This document shows, in pieces, positions 51,501 through 61,870 of a DNA stretch of 64,000 nt. The notes beneath the pieces were generated by a model. That model did no database searches. It saw nothing but the letters and a program-made list of their open reading frames with translations, and was not told the origin of the DNA. Source of the DNA: Pycnopodia helianthoides (Eukaryota; Echinodermata; Asteroidea; Forcipulatida; Asteriidae); assembly GCA_032158295.1 (NCBI GenBank), contig CM063252.1, positions 19,426,036 through 19,490,035 on the forward strand. The letters are read 5' to 3'. Made by a program: the position numbers and the translations under genes. The stretch's first letter is position 1. Each line of letters begins with the position of its first letter.

Positions 51501-54314
51501 GTACAATTTAATGCCTGGTGATACATCTTTGACATAATGAGAAACCAACAGGCGTTTTTAAAGCTATTTTGTCACATTTTCTTCATTATTTAGGCAATTT
51601 TTAAAGAGGAGCACTGCACCCAAGTTACTAGGTCTATGTTTGTATGTGCAATTTGACAAAATGCATTTGTTTTTGTACGTACACAAACAGGGAAAGTGGT
51701 CGAGAAATGTCCGATGTCCAACCTTAATTTCACAATAGTAACACTATCTTGACAAGAAAAGTCAAATGAAAATTTTTTTTTACTAACCTATGTTGATTGT
51801 GGCTTGTCGACTTATGACTTCTGGGGAGAGAGGATTTAATGTGGAAGCATCCTATAGAACAAAAGAGATGAAACTATCAATTAGAACATGTTTTGAATTA
51901 TAAAAATCCAATTTATAAACAGTTCAGATTACACACACAAAGGCCACATAAACAGACAAAGAAAAAATTGTTATTTCCAGTCTTGTGTGCATAATGCACG
52001 CCACACATACATGTAGGCACATTTTTTTCCACCCAGTGACGTGAACAAACAAACAAGTTTTTGATATAACATTTGCTATTAGTTAGCTTAAAAACGGGAA
52101 TAAATAAATACAAGTACTTAGCTTACAATTGTTATCAAAGTATAAACGCAATCACGCTGGTTATTTACAAAGAAACTTTTTCATGTGTAAACATCAACAG
52201 CTGATTTCAATGAACACAACTACGCATACCAGTTGCAATACCGAGTACCAGAGCTCAATACAAGATTGAATGTGTACATCATGTACACTACATCTACAGG
52301 TTACGTGCAGTCTGTTGTATTACGCGTGTTGTATGATTGGATTGAGATTGGTCGAGTAAAAGTAAATGAAAAAGAATACTTTGGCAATTAATCAGTTAAA
52401 TCATGCAGTATTTAGAATTATGCACTTTAATTGAGTGCCGGTCAAAGTGACTTCATTTATCTTTCATGACGTTAGGTTGGCTAATCCAAGTGGTGGTCAG
52501 TGCTGACTGTCGCCGACCAGCATAGCTTCAACCCTGCCCAATAATTATTAACAACATTTTCATCCTGAAAACCAGAATACAATTCCATTGGCACCAAAGC
52601 ATACTAAGGGGTCGATTTCACAAAACTCTTCCTAACTTAGGACCAGTCCTAGGCAATGCTAAGAGATAGGACTAGTCTTAAGTTATGACCAATTACTGGT
52701 CCTAACTTCAGGTAAGACTAGTCTTATCTCTTTGTGAAATCGGCCCCTGGTCAATCATAGGGCAGAGGGTTTAGAGGACCGTTTCATACATCTTTGGTGC
52801 TGGTGCAATTTTAACCATTTCAAGTTTTCTGTCATATCTAACAGCCCAGGTTTACCCGGTTTTCATCACTTTCAAAAATCAATTGTTTTAAGTTGTCGGC
52901 TATGATGTGATAGTGAGACCGTAGTATAGACCTTTTGCACATGACATCATTTGAGTAGGGCGCCAGGGGCGCCCTCGTCTAGAGGTCAAAAGAAGATTGC
53001 TCATTGGCCCATTCTCTGCGCCTCGCGTACAAAATGTGCTTTTTCCATTGTTTCGTCATCGTTTTACCTCTAAGATGGCGGCGTGATGACATCAATGCAT
53101 AAGGTCTATTCTGCCCTGGCCTCATGGGCTTGTTTCCATTTCAGGATACAATAGACTTTGCTCAAAAATTAACTGGCTAAACTTCCATAAAATGACTGAA
53201 TGAAAAGAAAAAAGAAGTTCTATAGTCAGTGTCACCAAATATTATTTCTTTGATTTCAAGAGGATGGGAAAAAGACATATTATACACAGGGGTTTCCCTT
53301 AACATTTGTTTTCACTCGCCGGCCGGACAAGTCAACAAAAATGTTGAGTCGCAAGCCAGTTTTTCACTAGCCTGCATGTATGAATGCACACAATTTTTGA
53401 AGCATCGTAAAAAAAAACTGTTAGTGCGCGTGTGGACGATCTTATTGCTTAAATTCTGCCCTTATAACAATGAATGGAATTTTCCGCAACAACAATTTTC
53501 ATGGATTCATGATTTAAGAATCGGTTTTATAGAAATTCTTTTGCACTGACATCTTCACAATTCAAGGATCAGTGTTCGACGATGCACAAATTTGGAAAAA
53601 AATCAATGAACTTTGTCATGCATTGCACTCAAGGCTCTCTAATCACTTGGAAAAAGTTGTTAATGTTAATTTGAACCCCGATTCCTCAATAACGAGTGAC
53701 CGTCACTTACTACTTAGTGTCAGTTCAGAGATTCTTCATAAAATTACACTAAAATTAGCTTGCACAAAATGGTTTTAATGTACTCTCGACTACAATTTTG
53801 GCAATTATTGTAAAAATGTAAGTGACAAAAAGTCAACTGAACTGGCAAGAAAAAGTTCGACAAAAAACCCACAAGTTTCCATTCGAAAGATCATTCCTGA
53901 TGCTATATGTGGGGAGCTAGATAGAGCCAACAAGCATAGAGAGTCCAGTGCATTGGCACTAATTACGGGGGTAAAGTAAAGTAGTTTAACCTACGTAACT
54001 TCTTTGCTCGAGTCGGAGTACACTCTACACACATAGCTACAATGAATGACTGCATTCATTGACAATACGGATTGACAATACCGAGTGACAACAGCCGGTA
54101 AGTCGGCAACCGACTTACGAACAGATTCAATTTGGCAGGAAAATACTCCACAATATGAAAACATAGTACACAACAATTACAGTTCATAAACTTCCAACAT
54201 CTAAATGAACATCATATACAATTGTAAATAGCAAACAACAAGGAAACTTACGAGATTTTCTAAATCTTGTTTCGCCAGATGCGGATTCGGGTTCAGCATG
54301 GGTTCGGTCGCCAT
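35881..54314 (-). CDS. EIF2S3: Eukaryotic translation initiation factor 2 subunit gamma, 12 coding exons, about 468 aa
   Basis: Exons (minus): 54314-54252, 51851-51788, 51094-50967, 50334-50213, 49302-49208, 47924-47766, 47071-46937, 46214-46120, 45295-45152, 45040-44872, 41884-41712, 35938-35881. eIF2 gamma is the GTPase core of the eIF2 ternary complex that carries initiator Met-tRNA to the 40S ribosome. Visible motifs: P-loop GHVAHGKST (46-54), switch 2 DCPGHD (132-137), NKID (188-191) and SAQ (223-225). A zinc knuckle has Cys89, 94, 99, 113 and 118. Domains II and III follow ([30 protein letters not shown]), ending IKPTES and TGA. Human is 472 aa. Oddity: as written, exons 9 and 10 do not join in frame. 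Exon 9 ends in GGCTTATTG before gtaagt, while exon 10 (T GTG GGT ACC) needs two preceding bases. Two missing homopolymer bases would restore the conserved GGLIGVGTKID. Intron 11 holds a 5.5-kb satellite. Confidence 0.96.
36010..41570 (+). repeat. Satellite array B, same about 105-bp monomer, in EIF2S3 intron 11
   Basis: About 50 monomers in the same orientation as array A and with the same core words. They have many more one-base losses, mostly in A, T and G runs, especially from 36200 to 39500. Rare variants recur as a group: GAGGCAG with TTAGGTAAAAAAA, then TTCTTTAGAACGATTTC with TTTTAATTGGGG, at about 36850-37040 and again at 38870-39040. This indicates a higher-order period of about 2.0 kb. 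A G run of about 40 bases interrupts it at 39465-39504. The last monomers (after 41390) decay. Confidence 0.95.
39465..39504 (+). repeat. About 40-base G homopolymer inside the satellite
   Basis: An uninterrupted G run replaces part of a monomer: the sequence jumps from AAATTTTAAAAATG to TTTATTTTGGGGCC. It is more likely a sequencing or gap artefact than a real tract. Confidence 0.8.
42945..43050. repeat. Long perfect-stem hairpin inside the outer hAT-like element
   Basis: GACTCCCTCGGTGATCCCGG with CTTCTATTTTCC on the left pairs with GGAAAATAGAATG and CCGGGACCATCTCGGGAGTC on the right, around a loop of about 25 bp. Weaker pairing extends outward (ACAAATATTGAC and GTCAATATTTGT). Confidence 0.75.
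43257..43932. mobile_element. Nested hAT-like element with CTTGGGCGAT ends
   Basis: CTTGGGCGATATCG at 43257 and ATCGCCCAAG ending about 43930 are inverted ends. CCAGCGGAT occurs at 43248-43256 and again at 43933-43941, a target duplication of 8-9 bp derived from the outer element. Both subterminal regions are full of ATATCGCGATA palindromes. There is no transposase frame. Confidence 0.85.
46335..46625. repeat. SINE-like composite, partial
   Basis: AATAATAATAATAGTGGC at 46338 looks like an inverted LINE-type tail. From about 46545 the body TGGGACGTACAACCTTAGG and CATAAAAGAACCCAGTACA matches the repeats at 14495 and 49637. It lies upstream of EIF2S3 exon 8. Confidence 0.5.
47149..47300 (+). 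pseudogene. Possible LINE ORF2 C-terminal remnant
   Basis: The plus strand reads [19 protein letters not shown] then [16 protein letters not shown] and a stop, followed by AATAAAACCTGACTTGACTTG-like tail sequence. The pattern resembles the end of non-LTR ORF2 (a KxxLKxxLF motif followed by a short A/T tail). Low certainty. Confidence 0.35.
48586..48665 (+). repeat. tRNA-Asn-derived SINE, copy 2
   Basis: TAGCTCAGTTGGTACAGCACC, CACGTTAATCCGGAGG and GTTGGTTCAAATTCCG, followed by the shared tail GTTCAACCCCAATTTACT. It is the same family as 22346 and 60249. Confidence 0.75.
48809..49190. mobile_element. MITE with GGCAGGGTA ends, copy 1 (about 380 bp)
   Basis: Left end TTTAACGGCAGGGTATAA, right end TGTACCCTGCCTTA. 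Internal blocks include CATTGTGAGAAATGACTCCC, GTAGTTTTAGAGAAAGA, a short palindrome around GGAAGGCTTCAGGCATGAAG, and CAATTGAGCCCAAATTTTC. This resembles a family I recall as abundant in sea star genomes. A second copy is at 56928-57250. Confidence 0.75.
49637..49990 (-). repeat. tRNA-headed SINE with LINE-type tail, copy 2 (fullest)
   Basis: On the minus strand the order is: tRNA-like head (GTGTGGGTTCGAGTCCCGG), TCGGATGGGACGTAAAGC, CAGTGGCTGCTGATTGC, CACCTTGTAAACC, then a tail GCGCCTTGAGTACC and CTGTTACTGTCATTATTA. It is the best copy in the window and lies in EIF2S3 intron 4. Confidence 0.7.
52608..52747. mobile_element. Short MITE with TTTCACAAA ends, copy 2 (140 bp)
   Basis: GGGGTCGATTTCACAAAACT at the left and AGTCTTATCTCTTTGTG...GGCCCC at the right. 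It matches the reverse complement of 19631-19771 over its full length. It lies in EIF2S3 intron 1. Confidence 0.8.
52927..53108. mobile_element. Short inverted-repeat element with TAGACCTT ends (182 bp)
   Basis: TAGACCTTTTGCACATGACA at the left; TGTCATCA/GCATAAGGTCTA-type complement at the right. It contains the palindrome GGCGCCAGGGGCGCC and the block AAGATGGCGGCGTGATGACATC. The left-end sequence also occurs at about 8820 inside the hAT-like element. Confidence 0.65.
53109..54251. other. EIF2S3 intron 1, 5' part
   Basis: No exon or bounded repeat recognised. Open frames at 53229-53549 and 53572-53778 have no splice-bounded structure and no recognisable product. Confidence 0.4.
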
Positions 54315-55628
54315 CTTGACTGATGAAATATCAAGCTCGTTCACGAGTTGTAAATTCTAAAATACAAAATTAAAATGGTTCAACAATAGATAATTTTAAA
54401 AAGGAATTTTAAAAATAAAAATAACAAACAAGTATTTTTCTTTAAATATAAACATTTTATTTTATTAAATATTCAATTTTTGTTTTTTACATGAACTTTA
54501 CATTAGCATTGGTTAACTTAGAAGGGGCGGGGCGACTGTTGATCATGCGGGGGTTGTCAAGGTAAAGGAAAAGTACCGCCACAACCAGAGCTTTAAAATA
54601 GAAGTATGCCAAGGGAGAGTGGTGGAAAAGAGGGTGGGGAGGTAAATCTTGAATATGAATTTAAAACGACAATATTTTCAAGTGGCTCTCAGCCTTGGTG
54701 TAGTAATGGGCTACTTTGAGTTGTGAAGAGGGAGGGGTTTTCCTAATCAGTATTACTTAGCACACATTCCATTTTCGGGTAAATTTTGTCCCCTTATACG
54801 AAGCACACTCTTTTAAATATATTAATGTATAATTAGTGTATTTTCTTTATCAATTGGGCCTAAATAGGCCGATAAAATACAAAACCAACAGTTGCATTAC
54901 ATATCGGCCCAATATCGGGTTTATTATGTTTTTTTAATGTTGGTTGTGTGTGCTTTTATGGGGGGGGGGGGGGCGACACGGGTCACCCAGCTTAAATAAA
55001 TAAATATAATCAATACTTCAATAACCATAAGACAGCCGGTAAACTTATATCATGCCCGACGGCAAAAGGTATCCCTCCCAATTACTTTAACATCATTTTC
55101 CTCTTGTACAGAAGTACCCCCCCCCCCAAAAAAAAATCCTCTAAAGAATTCCTAACATTCCAAGCACACAATAAACACATTACTGGGGGCACAGAACTCA
55201 GAAACAGTGACAAGCTTTTCCCATAATCCCACATGCCGCCATGCGCACTACGGCGATACACGAACTTGCTTGCAATACATAAAACGGTCATCATCAGGAT
55301 AGGACTTCAACCGATGATTCCTAAACGAGTCTAATGAACAGCGGCGGGGGAAAACCACCTTCTAAAAAAACTACACTCAAATAGATTAATGGTCTTTGCT
55401 TTAGTAAAATGGATCAACAAAATCTGTAAATCAATGACACATCAAATGAATAGCTACTGGTATACCAGCAAGAATTAAGAGTCAATGCATAGCGTTATGT
55501 GAAAATCTTGCTTTCAAAACACTGCTTTCATTTACATTTACGAGTTCGACTTAATCAAAACCTACATTTTTCGGAAGATCCAAGTGCATTCAAAACTTCT
55601 GCTTAAAAACTAGATTTCTAAGGAAGAA
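54315..55628. promoter_or_regulatory. Divergent EIF2S3 / caspase intergenic region
   Basis: 1314 bp between start codons. The EIF2S3 side begins with ATG-proximal GC-richer sequence (GATGGCGACCG). The middle holds a run of 12-14 G (54959) and a block at 55035-55200 (CCTCTTGTACAGAAG, ATCCTCTAAAGAATT, CATTCCAAGCACACAAT) that recurs at about 15580-15660, so at least part is repeat-derived. No TATA box was assigned. Confidence 0.5.
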
Positions 55629-58600
55629 ATGACTGATTTTCCTCAAGAAAGCGAGACTTGTGGCGGCGAAACCGCTGGAGAGGGATCGAGCACAGGTAAG
55701 AATGGAGCGTCTATAATGGAAATGTTAGTTTTGTTTTTAAATTCGAAATAATCGTCAAGACGAGCATGACCTTACATTCACTTATCTGTCGAATTAAATC
55801 ATTAACTTCAGTTTCACACAGTGCAGTCGTTTTAACGTCATACGCAAGCTCAGCTCAATGGGCAAATTGCGTGCAACTATAATGGTTTTGTCGCCAACTT
55901 TCTACAACCTCTATGTGTATTTTTGGCAGGAAAAGAATGAGATTTGACGACTGTGTACATTCCTATAGAAAATGGCTTCCAGGCGTGGGTTCCCCCTATT
56001 CTAGACCCAGAACCTCCACAGATGCTAAAATTCAGAAGGTTTACAGACTCATAATAAACAGAAAAATAAAACTACGGGTTAGGACACAATAACTTTTTCT
56101 TTACTACTTTTGGTGACTGCTTAACTTCTTATAAGAAAATTTGAAGGGGGTTTTGAGAAAATTCTGTTATCAGGAAAAAATCCTGAGAAATCACATGTCT
56201 GACATAAGGTCCACCAAGCAAAGAAAATATAAAAATAGTCCCAGCTAGCAAGGAATAAATCCACCGTTTTTGAACATTTTTTGTGGGATAGACACTGTAT
56301 TAATCAGCCCTTTGAATCGACTTTGCCCGCGATGCATTCTACCTAAATTAATTTTTTTTGACATCAGGGATACACTGCGCAGGGGTGATGTTGAATTTCT
56401 GTAACTAAATTCTGTTTCCCCTTTGGCTCTGTGTTGCATTTTTAAAAATCATCTCGACAGTTTCATTTATAAAACATGTCATAATAATCTTACAATATTA
56501 TAAACAGGCATGCCACTGTCTTATCATGCGGCGATAGTAGAATAAAGTCCAATATTATGGCTAAGTATTAAATTATTAATATAATATTTTCTAAAGTGAA
56601 AAATGACTGGTAGTATTTTGTAAAATAAAGATTGCTGGAATACATTGCGGTCATAATCTAATAAGTATAGCTCATAATTTGTTGGTCTCAGAAAGGCATA
56701 TATCAAAAATTTTAAATGTCAAAGTTTCTGCAAGACTTCATGGTTGTTGGATCTAAAAGAGCCTATCAATGCAGAATAGATTCCCTGCTTTGTTGCTCGT
56801 ATACTGTCAAAATAATCGCAACAGTCATCTGTTACACCAAATCTGAAACACTAAAAAGAAATGTACCCCACAAAACGAAAAAAACACTAAGGATCGGGGT
56901 GCCAATTTTGCCGGTCAATTATAAGTTGAAGGCAGGGTATACTTTGGGAAATTGTCAAAGACCAGTGTCCGAACATATGCATTAAATAACAAAGTAACTG
57001 TAAAAATATGGGCTCAATTGGTCATCGAAGTTGCAAGAAATAATGAAAGAAAAAACACCCATGCTGCATAAAATTGTATGCCTTCAGATTCCAGATTCAA
57101 AGTTTGTGGTGAAAAATTACCTCTGCCTCTTAAACTCCATTACTTCAAAGAGGGTCATTTCTAACGATAAATTATATTTTATTATATAACAGCTCCCCAG
57201 TATTCTTTACCAAGTAATTCTTTATGGTCATTAACTTTTGAAGTAATAACCAAAAATACACAAAGGCTAATTTTGGTGTTTTAATTTTTGTTTTTTTAAA
57301 GAGACGGACACACACAAAAATGGCCAAAGTCGTGACGGGGCAGACGCAAATGACGACATGATCACGTCAGATGATACGTACGAGGGATACGCTAAGAAAT
57401 TGAAATCAGTCAGGTATATATGTTGATTATTATGGTAAGCCTATAACGGGTAAAAAATACAAGTAATTAGGTTTGTTATAAACTAGTTTGTTGTCTCAAT
57501 ATTTATTTTTGTATCCACCTATTTCAGTTTGTGAACGATATTTTCTTTCAGAAAACTCGTTTCGAAACTTCACTTGAAGCCATCTTCAAAACCAAAGATG
57601 CCACTCCCTACACATCTCACTGCAAATAATAAAAGTACGGAGGACAAAGCAGAAGTGAAACAACCCGCCCTGTCTACGTCGCTGTTGGCGGACTACCGCT
57701 ACGATATGACGCACAGCAAACGCGGGAGGGCGGTATTGATCAATAATGAGAATTTCAAAGAGTGCACCGATATGCCGAGCCGTCCCAATCCAGCAATCGA
57801 TGTTGACCCACTCAGCAGCACACTAGAGGATTTAGGGTTTCTGGTTCAGACTTTCGAGGACCTCACGTGTGGGAAAATAAGACATTTGATGCACCTGCGT
57901 GAGTTGAGTATTCTTTAAAAAAAAAAAAAAAAAAAAATTAATTCAGACCACATCTTGTAAAAGCACAATATGAGCGTCTTATAAAAAGATGAGGAGATCA
58001 GATCTCGAGGCTCGAAGGATGAAGTGTCTCTCATTAAAACTGGGAGAAGTCTCTCATTCAAATGAGAAACATACTTTCTTGAGAAATTTGGGGAGACTTT
58101 AATTGAAAATGCGATTGGTTGCCACAAAATATGTTGTTTTGCCCTCATCATGAACAAAATGTTTTTCAAAAGATTGCACTTTTCTCAGTTAGCAAAGACG
58201 ATCACAGCGATGCGGACTGCCTCTTAGTCGCCGTGATGACGCATGGGGACGAAGGCGAGATCTACGGCACAGATGGACCCATGAACGCCAGTGAGATAAC
58301 CACGCCGTTTCGTGGAGACAACTGCCGGAGTTTGATCGGCAAACCCAAGCTGTTCATCTTCCAGGTAATGAATTCGATTCGATTTGATTTGATTTAGTTT
58401 GCGTAGAGGGACTGTCACTTAATTTTATGCAAAATGGTAAGTCACACGAATCACATAATTTAATGTCAAATGAATCACTATTCAAATTAATAATTAACGT
58501 TTGTAAGTATTATGTATTGTTTATTCTAGGCTTGTCGAGGGGGACTTGTTGACCAGGGCGTTGCTATAAACCGAGATGACGTTGATGAAACGGACGCATT

Positions 58601-59373
58601 GATTGGCTACCAGAGTGCTCATACTATTCCAGTTGAGGCGGATTTTTTGTTAGCTTACTCATCCCCAGACGGTAAAAATAAAACCTCAACAAAATAAATA
58701 ATTTAATTAATTAATAAATAAATACATACATATTATATCAATAAAGTACCTGTTTTAAGGTACTTTTTGTGAAGAAAAATATCGCAAGTGATGATGCAGT
58801 ATATTTCTAATTTACAAATTCACAAAATACAGGAAAATACACACTTCTTCAGTCACTAAGAGGTTTTCTACGACCTGCGGTTTAACCTTTACAAAGGAAA
58901 GCTCAATAAACCATACAAGTTTATATAGGCATACATATTCTGGACAGCTATCTGAAAATCACATCATCATTATTATGCTTTACCTGTGTCCTTGAGTTGA
59001 AGCGGAACCACACTTAGTACATCTGGTATGATCTGGTTGATAACACAAGTGTGCTTTTGATACAGGTCATTAAAAGGCATGCAAGACAAAATCACATGTT
59101 TATTATAATTATTTCTTTACAGGTTACGCATCATGGCGAAACGGTACCGCTGGCGCCTGGTTCATTCAATCCCTTGTCAAAGTTCTTAACGCCTACGGTG
59201 CAATCTGGGAAATTGCAAGAATCTTAGCTCTTGTCAACCGCATGGTGGCGCTGCAGTATGAATCCCGATCACAAAACACGTTTATGACGCAGAAGAAACA
59301 AATGCCTTGCTTTGTGTCGACACTGACAAAGGAGCTGTATTTTAAGCCGAAAGAAGTCGCAAAACAGCTTTAA
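55629..59373 (+). CDS. Effector-type caspase (caspase-3/6/7-like), 6 exons, 364 aa
   Basis: Exons: 55629-55695, 57302-57413, 57552-57898, 58189-58364, 58530-58671, 59123-59373; phases join to 364 aa and TAA. Residues 1 to about 105 are a prodomain with no CARD or DED visible: acidic and polar first, then a Lys-rich stretch (about 55-75, KKLKSVRKLVSKLHLKP). The large subunit starts near YRYDMTHSKRGRAVLINN (108-125). Arg137 sits at the P1-binding position, the catalytic His194 is in MTHGDEG, and the catalytic Cys236 is in QACRGG (234-239). The intersubunit linker is very short and contains DETD (253-256), a likely processing site. The small subunit has SWRN (285-288) and ends KQMPCFVSTLTKELYF plus a short tail. 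Known role of the family: cytosolic cysteine protease cleaving after Asp during apoptosis. The caspase-3, -6 or -7 orthologue cannot be assigned. The gene is head-to-head with EIF2S3, with 1.3 kb between start codons. Possible alternative C-terminal exons lie at 61283-61396 and 62720-62781. Confidence 0.95.
55696..57301 (+). other. Caspase intron 1
   Basis: Intronic. Apart from the MITE at 56928-57250, no exon, RNA or repeat was recognised. The 56716-56985 open frame overlaps the MITE edge and is not supported. Confidence 0.5.
56928..57250. mobile_element. MITE with GGCAGGGTA ends, copy 2 (truncated or decayed)
   Basis: GAAGGCAGGGTATACTTTGG at the left matches the inverted right end of 48809-49190. 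CTCAATTGGTCATCGAAGTT, CAAGAAATAATGAAAGAAAA and the block GAGGGTCATTTCTAACGATA follow in the same inverted order. The far end fades near 57250. Confidence 0.65.
57917..57935 (+). repeat. Poly(A) tract in caspase intron 3
   Basis: A run of about 19 A just after the exon 3 donor (57899). The following 150 bp contains partly self-complementary GAGTCTCTCATT-like words. Confidence 0.7.
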
Positions 59374-60061
59374 ACCAAAGGAGGTTCAACCATCAATTTG
59401 AATTGACTGAACTTTGTTTTTTGTCATTTGTTTTCAAGGCGAATTTAAAAGTATAAATGTGATTCTAACCATCGTCCCGACCATTAACGCATTAATACAG
59501 CGGTCGAACTAAGAACACCGATGTTATGTAAATAGTTAATTGATTGCATCTTAACGATTTATTCGTAGGTAATGTTAAACCAACATGAACTCTTTTCATA
59601 CGTTTTAGAAATACTATTGCAACAGCTAATTCTATTTACTCAGAAATTTTGTCTAACACATATTTTGTTTAAATTGTTTTGTTTTACTTTCCATTTTTTA
59701 AGTTAATATTAATAATTACGGCCGTAATTGGCGGCTACAGCTACGGATACGACTGTTACTAAGGATGTTGCGAAGGACGTATTATACTAAAACGCAGGAT
59801 GACGCGAAAGTCTAGCGGTAGCCGTAGCCATACCTGCCTATTCAGACACGGCCTAAACAACATTTAGCTGGGATTTCAAGAATGAATGCATGTTGGTGAC
59901 GTACAATAACATGCGTGTCAGGTCTAATCGTCACATAAATGTGGTTTATGGGGGTTACAATGAGTTGACCTTGTGACTCCAACAGGCGCTTATCTTCATA
60001 AATTAACCATCGTGCGGTACCGAGTGTTACGATAAAATGATAACGTAGAATTCGTACGCCT

Positions 60062-60833
60062 CATTGACCCAGCACACTACAATCTAATATACAATCAACA
60101 AACATCGTTCAGTTGTAAAGGCTACTGTGATCAGAGATCTCTATCAAAAAAGGTCCGACTCGATGTACAAGCTGTTGCAAGGCACCCAGTTTGCTGTGCC
60201 AGGCACTTAGTTTTTGATCAGCAAAAATATTTACAAAGAGCATTACAAAGAGCGCCGGTATACGTTAATCCGGAGGATGTTGGTTCAAATCCCGCTCTAG
60301 TCAATTTTTCTTTGTTCAACCCCAAACTATTTGAAATTTACTCAGTCAAATTCCCTTGTGGTTCATTACTTGACATTTAAAAACAAGTCTAGCAAAATTC
60401 GTGCATTATCACAGTGTTATATAAATTATATTCTTATGTGAAAAATTAGGCAGTTTTTCATAAAGTCATGAAACAGTGTCTGTTTTTACCAACTTGTTTA
60501 TATTTTAGTAGCGAAGCAATCGCAAGTTGATTGACAACCAAGTATGTTTCATTCTTTAAAAATACATTTAAGGATTGAGGAAAATGTTGGACATAGTAGG
60601 ACTTACTTTAGCAGTGTTTAATTATTTGGCAATTTATGTGTGCTCGTTTCTGTTGGTCTCTCTGAATAAAGAAAGAGCATTTGTTTTGCAATGCAATGAC
60701 AAACCGAGTGCCTTGCAACAGCCTTGTATACCATATTGAGTCAGACCTTTTTTGATAGTGATCTCTAATCATAACCTTTACAACTGAACGATGTTTGTTG
60801 ATTGTATATTAGAAGGTGTGCTAGGTCAATGAA
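60062..60833. mobile_element. Foldback element with about 120-bp inverted arms, 3' of the caspase
   Basis: The left arm (60062-60190: CATTGACCCAGCACAC, AATATACAATCAACAAACAT, CGTTCAGTTGTAAAGG, TATCAAAAAAGGTC, GCTGTTGCAAGGCAC) is repeated inverted at 60705-60833 with about 85-90% visual identity. The interior of about 510 bp contains a partial tRNA-Asn SINE (60249-60330). No coding frame is seen. Confidence 0.85.
60249..60330 (+). repeat. tRNA-Asn-derived SINE, copy 3 (5'-truncated)
   Basis: GAGCGCCGGTATACGTTAAT, CCGGAGGATGTTGGTTC and the shared tail TTTCTTTGTTCAACCCCAAA. It lies inside the foldback element at 60062-60833. Confidence 0.7.
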
Positions 60834-61282
60834 TCGTCCTCTTGCATATAATGTGAAAGGTTCGTCTCTCAACTACGCATGTTTTGGGGAAATGTAAAAA
60901 ACCAAGTTGAGGGAGCGGTAGTGAACTTCATGCAATGTGGATATTTTAAAGTACAGAAGATCAAGTTTCCATTCAAACTGTTTTGATTCAAATGCAGAAT
61001 GTAATACCATGAAACCAAGTCGTTGATAGTGAGGTGCCCAATTTTCACCGTTACAAAATACATGTATTAACATGGACGTGATTCCATGTTCAGATCCCGA
61101 CATTAATTCCTTTTTAGGTTTTTTTTAAAAATTAACTGCCACTAATCATCAGTGGTTGTTTTCGTGCAATACCTAAAATGAAAGCTTGTAACTTTCTCGA
61201 ATCTATCACTGCAAGAAAAACTGTTGACAATTTTTGTTCTACAAATCGGACCAACCGTCTTTAAATTTCATGCTTTTTACAG

Positions 61283-61396
61283 GATGGTCCAACAAAGATT
61301 ATGATGGTGGTATCGAGCATGGAGCTCCATGGTACGAGCTTGTACCGTTGTTTATGGAGATTGTTTATGCAGCAAACGTATTGAAATGTAAAGAAG
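61283..61396 (+). CDS. Orphan exon candidate, possible alternative caspase exon
   Basis: A 114-bp stretch is bounded by tttttacag and gtaaat. It is open only in the phase-1 frame, reading GWSNKDYDGGIEHGAPWYE and then LVPLFMEIVYAANVLKCKEG, with intron phase 1 at both ends. The donor of caspase exon 5 (58671) is also phase 1, so this exon could replace exon 6 in frame. The GAPW segment loosely recalls the GAWFIQSL segment of the small subunit, but the similarity is weak. It may instead be an exon of another gene, or a chance open stretch. I do not recognise the product. Confidence 0.35.
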
Positions 61397-61440
61397 GTAA
61401 ATGACAAAGTCCAATCAGTATGCAGGGACAATATGATGTG

Positions 61441-61870
61441 AAGTTATTTATTTATAGACAGGGTAGCCTTTTCCAGTGTCACAAGGGCCCTGTGTACAAA
61501 CAGTAATAAAAAAAATAATAAAAAAAACAAACAGTATAAAGTACAAAGCAATAAGAAAAGCCATAAATCAAAACAGAAAACTGAATGTAAAACAAAAACA
61601 AAAATCTTACAAGCTTAGATGAAAAAAAATTACACAAATGTTAAACACATCACAAAAGCAGGGTACATGAAAATTAAAACATGAACAAAACGATAAAAAC
61701 TATACGTGCACAAAGGATTACACCATCGCATAACAGTTATGCAAAAGAGAGGCACATGGATAAGAGAACTAAGATAACAAAATGAGATAGAATAAACAGA
61801 ATCCAGTAACCGTCAAAACGGCAAGATTCAAGCTAACCCAATACACACATTAATATCGGAACTAAAATGT
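61441..61870 (-). repeat. LINE-like 3' end followed by A-rich tract
   Basis: On the minus strand a TTTTTT/TTTGT-rich stretch ends in GGAAAAGGCTACCCTGTC and TATAAATAAATAA, a pattern common at the 3' ends of invertebrate LINEs. On the plus strand this is an A-rich region of about 350 bp. Nothing coding is seen. Confidence 0.45.

Noticed and set aside
57574..57918. Caspase start at the internal Met in exon 3
   Set aside because: Exons 1 and 2 join in frame upstream with good splice sites and a start codon at 55629, so the internal Met was not chosen.
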